Positions 58,623 to 64,000 of a stretch of DNA of 64,000 nt are shown in pieces. Each line of letters begins with the position of its first letter. Position 1 is the first letter of the stretch. The position numbers were made by a program, and so were the translations under genes. This DNA is from Quadrisphaera sp. INWT6 (GTDB taxonomy: Bacteria; Actinomycetota; Actinomycetes; Actinomycetales; Quadrisphaeraceae), in contig NZ_VUOH01000004.1 in NCBI RefSeq assembly GCF_015390235.1, forward strand, positions 248,001-312,000. Direction: 5' to 3'. The notes below the pieces were generated by a model that did not search any database, was not told where the DNA came from, and saw nothing but the letters and a program-made list of their open reading frames with translations.

Positions 58623-60328
58623 CCGCCGATGATGGTCGACGCCTCCGGCAGCTCGCCGCCCGGCGCCAGCACCTGCGCCAGGGCCACCACCAGCAGCGCG
58701 ACCGCCACGGCGCCCGGGTCGGGGGCGCCGAGGGCCCGGTCGCCCAGGTAGCGCGACCTGCCCCGCCGGCCGACCAGCTGCGCGCTGGAGCGCGCCCCGT
58801 CGGCGGCGGCGCGCGCGGCACCGTCCAGCGACCCGCCGGCGAGCAGCGCCTCGGCCGCGGGGACCAGCGCGTCGAGGAAGGTGCGGTCGCCCACCTCCGC
58901 CCCGCCGACGCGGGTGACCGCCTGCGCACCTCGCCGCAGCGCGGCCCCGACCTCCTCGGCGGGCGCGCCGCGGCGGACCGCGGGCGCCAGCTCGCCGAGC
59001 AGCAGCCCCAGCAGGGGGCCGCTGCTGCCGCCGACCTCGTCGAGGAAGGCCCCGGCGGCGCCGGCGAGGGTGCCGCCGCGGCGCTGGGAGCGCCCCAGCC
59101 CCGAGGTGAGGTTCGCGCCGAAGTCGCCGTCGCCGGCCAGCTGGTCGAGCCGGGTCAGCTCGTCGACCACCCCCTCGCAGGCCCGCGTCCAGGCGTCGAG
59201 GACCGCCGCGCCCGCGTCGTCCGGGTCCTGACCCGCGCCGGCGCCACCGTCCTCGCTCCCCGCGGCGGAGCCGGGCTCCACCTGCGGGGCGAGGTCTCCG
59301 GGCAGCGACGGCAGCGAGGGCGTGGCGGTGGGAGCGGTCAGCAGCTCCAGCCACCCGGGGCGCAGCGACAGCAGCGTCAGGGAGAAGCCGCGCATGTCGA
59401 GGGCCGCGGTGAAGGTGCCCACGAGCGACGTGGCGACCCGCACGCCGCGCTCGGCCAGCTGGTCTCCCACCAGGGCGCGCAGCGCGTGGAGCTCCAGCGA
59501 GGTCGCGCCGCCCAGGCCGTTGACCAGGAGCGCGACGCCGTCGTCGCCCCCCGGGGCGCCGGCGTCCTCCAGACCGGCGAGCAGCTCGTCGAGCATCCCC
59601 GCCACGAGGCCGCGCGTCGGCGGGCGCGAGGTGGTGGAGGCCGCGCGCTCGCCGTGGATGCCGACGCCGCGCTCCAGCTCGCCCGGCGCCAGCGAGAACG
59701 CCGGCTCACCGGTGGCGGGGGAGGTCTGGGCCCGGGAGGCCACCGCCAGGCTCCGCGACCGCGCGACCACCTCGCGGCCGAGGGCCGCCAGGGCGGCGAG
59801 GTCGTCGCCGCGGTCGGCGGCCGCGCCCAGCACCTTCTCCACCAGCACCGTGGCGGCGGTCCCGCGGCGGTCGGGATCGCTCGCGAGGTCGTCGTCGACC
59901 AGCACCGTCTCGACCTGCACCCCCTCCGCGCGCAGGCGCTCGGCGGCGATGGCGAAGCAGATGACGTCGCCGGTGTAGTTCTTGACCACCAGCAGCACCC
60001 CGCCGGGGCCCGCGACGCGGCGGGCCGCCGCGTGCACCTGCCGGTGGTGGGGCGAGGTGAACACGAGCCCGGGGCAGGCGGCGTCCAGGCCGCCGGGGCC
60101 GAGGAACCCGGCGTGCATCGGCTCGTGCCCGGCGCCGCCGCCGGACACCAGCGCCACCCGCCGCCCGGGCGCGCGGCGCAGCGCGTGCAGGTGCAGCGGG
60201 TCGAGCACCACGCCGACGTCGGCCGGGTGCGCCATCGCCAGGCCGCGGGCGGCGTCGGCCACGGCCGAGGCCGGGTCGGGCAGGAAGTGGGTCTCGGCAG
60301 CGGGGGAGGGGTGGACGTCGTCAGCCAC
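58619..60328 (-). CDS. Fused dihydroxyacetone kinase (DhaK-DhaL, ATP-type)
   Basis: 569-aa single-chain kinase phosphorylating dihydroxyacetone (or glyceraldehyde) with ATP. DhaK part, residues 1-330: LVSGGGAGHEPMHAGFLGPG, VVKNYTGDVICFAIAAERLR, and the covalent-substrate His in GVGIHGERA. DhaL part, residues 375-569: LDQLAGDGDFGANLTSGLGR (Mg-ATP Asp residues) and GDRTFLDALVPAAEALLAGG. A Gly/Asp-rich linker joins them. GTG 60328 has TAGCGT exactly 6 nt upstream. The role would be triose or glycerol entry into glycolysis. Confidence 0.92.
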   Translation of the reverse strand: MADDVHPSPAAETHFLPDPASAVADAARGLAMAHPADVGVVLDPLHLHALRRAPGRRVALVSGGGAGHEPMHAGFLGPGGLDAACPGLVFTSPHHRQVHAAARRVAGPGGVLLVVKNYTGDVICFAIAAERLRAEGVQVETVLVDDDLASDPDRRGTAATVLVEKVLGAAADRGDDLAALAALGREVVARSRSLAVASRAQTSPATGEPAFSLAPGELERGVGIHGERAASTTSRPPTRGLVAGMLDELLAGLEDAGAPGGDDGVALLVNGLGGATSLELHALRALVGDQLAERGVRVATSLVGTFTAALDMRGFSLTLLSLRPGWLELLTAPTATPSLPSLPGDLAPQVEPGSAAGSEDGGAGAGQDPDDAGAAVLDAWTRACEGVVDELTRLDQLAGDGDFGANLTSGLGRSQRRGGTLAGAAGAFLDEVGGSSGPLLGLLLGELAPAVRRGAPAEEVGAALRRGAQAVTRVGGAEVGDRTFLDALVPAAEALLAGGSLDGAARAAADGARSSAQLVGRRGRSRYLGDRALGAPDPGAVAVALLVVALAQVLAPGGELPEASTIIGG

Positions 60329-60351
60329 GCCTCGACGCTACTGGCGCGCCC

Positions 60352-60837
60352 TCAGGTGCGCAGGACCAGCGGTGCCTTGGTGCGCAGGTCGATGACGACG
60401 GCCTCGTCGCCGTCGGCCCACGCCTCGAGCCCCACCGGCTCGGGCACCGGGGGCGGGCCCTGGGCCACGTGCAGGCTGATCATCCCGGCGGGCCCGTCGA
60501 GCGCTGCCGGCCCCAGGCCGAGCGGGGAGTCCTCGAGGCGGCCTCCGCGCTGGTGCAGCCGCACCTCGGCGCCGGGGCGCAGCTGGTCGGCGAGGTCGGC
60601 GTGGTGCCAGGCGTGCACGACGGCGCGCAGGGCGCCGTCGCGGCACTCGAGCAGCATCCAGCCGTCCGGGCTCACCGACACCACCGTCCCGCGCCGCCAG
60701 CCCCAGGGGCTGCGGCGCACCACCTCGGCCAGCATCCGCGGCATCCGGTGCCCCGGCAGGTGCGAGCGGCACCCGCCGTCGCCGGAGGCCAGGGGCGACA
60801 GGCACGCGTCGGCCACGGCTGCCTCCTCGGGCGTCAC
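60352..60837 (-). CDS. Hypothetical protein
   Basis: 161-aa soluble protein with no recognised family. It begins TPEEAAVADACLSPLASGDG, has SPWGWRRGTVVSVSPDGWML and a beta-rich middle (RAVVHAWHHADLADQLRPGA, EVRLHQRGGRLEDSPLGLGP), ending VIDLRTKAPLVLR. A nucleic-acid or OB-like fold is conceivable. Composition and phase are consistent with real coding. It lies 23 bp upstream of the kinase gene on the same strand but the kinase has its own -10 box. Confidence 0.65.
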   Translation of the reverse strand: MTPEEAAVADACLSPLASGDGGCRSHLPGHRMPRMLAEVVRRSPWGWRRGTVVSVSPDGWMLLECRDGALRAVVHAWHHADLADQLRPGAEVRLHQRGGRLEDSPLGLGPAALDGPAGMISLHVAQGPPPVPEPVGLEAWADGDEAVVIDLRTKAPLVLRT

Positions 60838-60939
60838 GGGGTGCGCCGAGCGGTGGCTGCGCGGCGTCGTCGACCCTAGCCGCGGTCCCCCCCGCGCGAG
60901 GGACGTCGCGCGGGGTCGTGCGCCGTCCGGGTGACAGCG

Positions 60940-61977
60940 TCAGGAGCCGCAGCTCTCCCGCACCACGAGGCGGTAGGGGGTCTGCACGTGCCGGGGCGGG
61001 AGGGACGGGTCCTCGAGCCGGCTCACGAGCAGCGCCAGCGCCTGCTCGGCGATGAAGGCCCTGTCGATCGCCACCGTCGACAGCGACGGCGAGGTGTAGC
61101 GCCCGGCGGGCACGTCGTCGACGCCGACGACGGCGACGTCGTCGGGCACCCGGCGCCCCGCGGCCCGCAGCGCCGCCATCGCCCCGAGGGCCATCTGGTC
61201 GTCGGCGGCGAAGACGGCGTCGACGTCGGGGCGCGCGCGCAGCAGGGCGGCGGTGGCGTCGAGCCCGTCCTGCGGGGTCCAGTCGGCCACGTGCGGCACG
61301 AGGCCGGCGTCGTGCGGCAGGCCCGCGGCGTCCAGCGCCGCCCGGTACCCCTCCAGCCGCTGCCGGGCGGTGTTGTGCGTGATGTCCTTCCACCCCAGGA
61401 AGGCGACGCGCGTGCGCCCGGCGGCCAGCAGGTGCTCCACGGCCAGGCGGGCCACCCCGGTGCTGTCGATGCCGACGGTGTCGACCGGCACCGCCTCGCC
61501 GGCGTGCTCGCCGATGAGCACCAGCGCCGTGTCGGGGTGGGGGGCGGTCAGCTCGGCCTCCGGCATCTCCAGCGGGGAGAAGATCAGCCCGTCGGCGAAG
61601 CGCACCGGCCGTCCCTCGGCCACCTCGCGCTCGCGCTCGAGCTGCCCGTCGGTCTGCTCCACCGCGAGGACCAGCCCGCGCTCGCGGGCGCGGACGGCGA
61701 CGTGGGCGGCGAGGTCGGCGAAGTAGGGGGCGGCGATGGTCGGCACGGCCAGCGCGACCATGCCGGTGCGCCCGCTGCGCAGCTGGCGGCCGACGGCGGA
61801 GGGCCGGTACCCCAGGGCGTCGATGACCTCCTGCACGCGGCGGCGGGTGTCGGGGTGCACGTGCACGTAGGCGTTGACGACGTTCGAGACCGTCTTGGGC
61901 GAGACGTCGGCGGCGGCGGCGACGTCTCGGATGGTGACGGGACGCCGCGGGGCTCCGGCGACGTGCGGGGTGGTCAT
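60940..61977 (-). CDS. LacI-family transcriptional repressor
   Basis: 345-aa LacI regulator (ATG 61977; an ATG 18 nt upstream is possible). The HTH is VTIRDVAAAADVSPKTVSNV and the hinge helix RPSAVGRQLRSGRTG. The periplasmic-binding-like domain includes VALAVPTIAAPYFADLAAHV, VDTVGIDSTGVARLAVEHLL and VAVVGVDDVPAGRYTSPSLS. It is divergent from the arabinofuranosidase gene and probably represses it through the operator at 62063-62076, relieved by an arabinose-derived sugar; effector inferred from the neighbour. Confidence 0.92.
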   Translation of the reverse strand: MTTPHVAGAPRRPVTIRDVAAAADVSPKTVSNVVNAYVHVHPDTRRRVQEVIDALGYRPSAVGRQLRSGRTGMVALAVPTIAAPYFADLAAHVAVRARERGLVLAVEQTDGQLEREREVAEGRPVRFADGLIFSPLEMPEAELTAPHPDTALVLIGEHAGEAVPVDTVGIDSTGVARLAVEHLLAAGRTRVAFLGWKDITHNTARQRLEGYRAALDAAGLPHDAGLVPHVADWTPQDGLDATAALLRARPDVDAVFAADDQMALGAMAALRAAGRRVPDDVAVVGVDDVPAGRYTSPSLSTVAIDRAFIAEQALALLVSRLEDPSLPPRHVQTPYRLVVRESCGS

Positions 61978-62032
61978 CCGAGGAGTGTGGGTCATCGGGG
62001 GTGGGTGCCGTCCAGCCCGATGATCTCGAGGG

Positions 62033-62076
62033 TTGACACGGGCGGGCACCGACCCACAGGATTTACCACGTTGTAA
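62033..62076 (+). promoter_or_regulatory. Promoter and LacI-type operator of the GH51 gene
   Basis: TTGACA (62033-62038) and CAGGAT (62057-62062) are 18 bp apart. Directly downstream lies TTACCACGTTGTAA (62063-62076), a 14-bp palindrome with 12 of 14 matches and the central CG typical of LacI-family operators. It covers the expected start site near 62069, so bound repressor would block initiation. Confidence 0.75.
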
Positions 62077-62128
62077 TCCCCGTCAGCGTCGTCGGGTAGA
62101 GACGCCGCTCCACCCCTGGAGGACCGCC

Positions 62129-63682
62129 GTGCCCCGAGCCAGAGCAGCTCTCGACGCCAGCTTCACCACCGCCCCCGTGCCCCGCCGCCTGTTCGGCTCG
62201 TTCGTGGAGCACATGGGCCGCTGCGTCTACACCGGCATCTACGAGCCCGACCACGCCACGGCCGACGCCGACGGCCTGCGCTCGGACGTGCTCGACCTGG
62301 TCCGCGAGGTGGGCCCGACGATCGTGCGCTACCCCGGCGGCAACTTCGTCTCCGGGTACGACTGGGAGGACGGCGTCGGCCCCGTCGCCGACCGCCCCCG
62401 CCGCATCGACAGGGCGTGGCGCACGGTCGAGACCAACGCCTTCGGCCTCGACGAGTTCTCCCGCTGGGCCGACAAGGCCGGCACCGAGACCATGTACGCC
62501 GTCAACCTGGGCACCCACGGGCTGCAGGAGGCGTGCGACGTCCTCGAGTACGCCAACCACCCGGGCGGCACGAAGTTCTCCGACCTGCGCCGCTCCCACG
62601 GGCGCGAGCAGCCGTACGGCATCGAGTGGTGGTGCCTCGGCAACGAGATGGACGGCCCCTGGCAGACCGGCCACAAGACGGCCTTGGAGTACGCCCGCCT
62701 CGCCGGCGAGACCGCCCGCGCCATGCGGCAGGTCGACCCGAGCGTGAAGCTGGTCGCCTGCGGCTCCTCCTCGCGCGCCATGCCCACCTTCGGGGAGTGG
62801 GAGCGCGTGGTGCTGGAGGAGTGCTACGACGACGTCGAGCTCATCAGCGCGCACGCCTACTACGAGGAGTCCGAGACGACGCCGCTGGCCGACTTCCTGG
62901 CCTCCGCCGTCGACATGGACCTCTTCATCGGCTCCGTCGCCGCCACCGCCGACGCCGTGGGCGCCAAGAAGAAGAGCGCGAAGAAGATCGGCATCTCCTT
63001 CGACGAGTGGAACGTCTGGAACCAGACGGCCTGGAACACCTCCGAGCGCGCCGCCGGCCGCACCGAGTGGGACGTCGCGCCCCGCGTCATCGAGGACGAG
63101 TACTCCGTCACCGACGCCGTCGTCGTCGGCACCCTGCTCAACTCCCTGCTGCGCCACGGCGACCGCGTGCTCGTCGGCTGCCAGGCCCAGCTGGTCAACG
63201 TCATCGGCCTGCTGCGCAGCGAGCCGGGCGGCGCGGCGTGGAAGCAGCCGATCGCCCTGCCGTTCCAGGAGATGAGGAACCGGGCGCTGGGCGCCACCAT
63301 CCTCGACGTCCGCACCACCTCCACCACGTACGAGACCGGGCGCTACGGCGCCGTCGACCTCGTCGACGTCACCGCCGTGACCCACGACGACGGGCGCGTC
63401 ACCGCCTTCGTGGCCAACCGCTCCCTCGACGAGGCCGCCGACGTCGACGTCGCCCTCGGCGGCTTCGGCCCCCTGGTGCCGGGCGAGGCGCTCGTGCTCG
63501 CCGCCACCGACGGGCAGGACCGCTGGGCCACCAACACCGCCGACGCCCCCGACGCCGTGCGCCTGCGCCCGCTGTCCGGCGTCACCGTCGAGGCCCCCGA
63601 GCGCCCGGGCGCCGCGGCCGTCGCGCGGTTCCAGCTGCCGCCGCTGTCGTGGGCCGTCGTCGAGCTGGTGCCCGCCAGCTGA
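62129..63682 (+). CDS. Alpha-N-arabinofuranosidase, GH51
   Basis: 517-aa GH51 enzyme without a signal peptide, so cytoplasmic. FGSFVEHMGRCVYTGIYEPD and VRYPGGNFVSGYDWEDG are N-terminal barrel motifs. The acid/base Glu is in WWCLGNEMDGPWQ and the nucleophile Glu in GISFDEWNVWN. The C-terminal beta-sandwich closes with FQLPPLSWAVVEL. It removes terminal arabinofuranose from arabinan or arabinoxylan oligosaccharides taken up by the cell. GTG 62129 has GGAGG 6-7 nt upstream. No sugar transporter or arabinose pathway gene lies in the window. Confidence 0.93.
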   Translation: MPRARAALDASFTTAPVPRRLFGSFVEHMGRCVYTGIYEPDHATADADGLRSDVLDLVREVGPTIVRYPGGNFVSGYDWEDGVGPVADRPRRIDRAWRTVETNAFGLDEFSRWADKAGTETMYAVNLGTHGLQEACDVLEYANHPGGTKFSDLRRSHGREQPYGIEWWCLGNEMDGPWQTGHKTALEYARLAGETARAMRQVDPSVKLVACGSSSRAMPTFGEWERVVLEECYDDVELISAHAYYEESETTPLADFLASAVDMDLFIGSVAATADAVGAKKKSAKKIGISFDEWNVWNQTAWNTSERAAGRTEWDVAPRVIEDEYSVTDAVVVGTLLNSLLRHGDRVLVGCQAQLVNVIGLLRSEPGGAAWKQPIALPFQEMRNRALGATILDVRTTSTTYETGRYGAVDLVDVTAVTHDDGRVTAFVANRSLDEAADVDVALGGFGPLVPGEALVLAATDGQDRWATNTADAPDAVRLRPLSGVTVEAPERPGAAAVARFQLPPLSWAVVELVPAS

Positions 63683-63722
63683 CGGGTGCGCCCCCGGGGG
63701 GCCGTGTCGCTAGCGTGGCGGC

Positions 63723-64000
63723 ATGGCCTCCCGGGGGATCCTCAGCCAGCTGACCGAGCTCGTCCGCGCGGTGGCCGACGCCGCCCGGTCGACGCCCCCC
63801 GCCGAGCAGTGCAGCACCGAGCAGCACACCACCGAGCAGCACACCACCGAGCAGCGCACCCCCGAGCAGCGCACCCCCGAGCAGCGCAGCCCGCGGCTGC
63901 GGCGCGAGCCCACCCCCGCCGAGCGGGCTGAGCGGGTCGAGCGGGTCGAGCCGACCTACGCCCCCGAGCGCGACGGCGAGCCCGACCCGGGCGAGGTCGT
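63723..64000 (+). CDS. PemK/MazF-like protein, N-terminal part (runs off the edge)
   Basis: The last 92 codons of the window are open from ATG 63723 to the edge. The start ASRGILSQLTELVRAVADAA and the stretch YAPERDGEPDPGEVV match the N-terminal extension and first strand of actinobacterial PemK/MazF-fold proteins, which continue with a Val-Trp-Thr-Trp-type segment beyond this window. Between them lies a Glu-Gln-rich repeat (TEQHTTEQ). MazF-fold members are endoribonuclease toxins, but this long-N-terminus group is often solitary. TAGCGT lies exactly 6 nt upstream. No antitoxin gene is visible. Confidence 0.65.
   Translation, partial: MASRGILSQLTELVRAVADAARSTPPAEQCSTEQHTTEQHTTEQRTPEQRTPEQRSPRLRREPTPAERAERVERVEPTYAPERDGEPDPGEV
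63804..63893 (+). repeat. Six 15-bp coding tandem repeats
   Basis: Six units of GAGCAG followed by 9 variable bases, in frame with the PemK-like gene, encoding EQ-x-x-T/P pentapeptides. A repeat of 15 bp keeps frame on gain or loss of units, so length variation between strains is expected. Confidence 0.85.

Noticed and set aside
1-64000. tRNA, rRNA, insertion sequence, integrase, prophage or biosynthetic gene cluster
   Set aside because: I looked for conserved motifs on both strands and saw none; absence of small RNA genes cannot be guaranteed by eye.

Overview
This is a very GC-rich actinobacterial chromosome segment, with codons ending almost always in G or C, frequent GTG starts and 4-bp stop/start overlaps. 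Actinobacterial family markers include PutA, a DUF222/HNH nuclease, a SigE-type sigma factor, an Lsr2-type DNA-binding domain, HelD, a second ATP-dependent DNA ligase, several LLM flavin/F420 oxidoreductases and a c-di-AMP riboswitch in front of an NlpC/P60 gene. A Kineococcus/Quadrisphaera-like member of the Kineosporiales would fit, but I cannot prove the genus. I see no rRNA, tRNA, CRISPR array, transposase or phage module. The content is ordinary accessory metabolism and regulation.

Layout. 0-10 kb: end of putA, aldo/keto reductase, old-yellow-enzyme homologue, VOC proteins, nucleoside deaminase, DUF808 membrane protein, a broken LLM gene, three tandem paralogous membrane-anchored proteins (C, B, A) and a lipoprotein. 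10-16 kb: an AbiEi/DUF559 gene bracketed by two copies of a 78-bp palindromic element, YnfA, DUF4173, an OmpR-type two-component pair. 16-27 kb: hemerythrin fusion, SufS-like aminotransferase, EamA transporter/LysR pair, LLM enzyme, DEDDh exonuclease, ATP-dependent DNA ligase, amidohydrolase, pirin. 28-36 kb: HelD, dienelactone hydrolase, WYL, epimerase, DeoR and HNH genes, all interrupted by single-base indels. 36-48 kb: rhodanese/Lrp pair, SigE with its coupled partner, peptidase E, NarL-type two-component system with a lipoprotein hydrolase, GAF-ANTAR/LuxR pair, YihY. 48-57 kb: riboswitch-controlled NlpC/P60, nitrilase, a split and a fused copy of a NodB-like deacetylase, a degenerate exonuclease joined to an Lsr2 domain, DUF429, an orphan pilin, an LLM/MarR operon. 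58-64 kb: LMW phosphatase, DhaKL kinase, LacI regulator facing a GH51 arabinofuranosidase, and the start of a PemK/MazF-type protein.

Regulation is unusually legible. About twenty genes on both strands have a TANNNT or CANNNT hexamer ending 6-7 nt before the start codon, the signature of leaderless mRNAs, and this supports many start choices (including a CTG start for the LysR gene). Clear operators can be proposed for the MarR/LLM operon, the DeoR/Nudix divergon and the LacI/GH51 divergon. Convergent pairs are separated by strong hairpins.

Caveat: eleven loci need one or more single-base frame corrections to give their full family sequence. Most are +/-1 G or C in short runs and cluster at 28.5-33.4 kb. 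Sequencing or assembly error is as likely as real decay. These loci are typed as pseudogenes because that is what the sequence as given shows.
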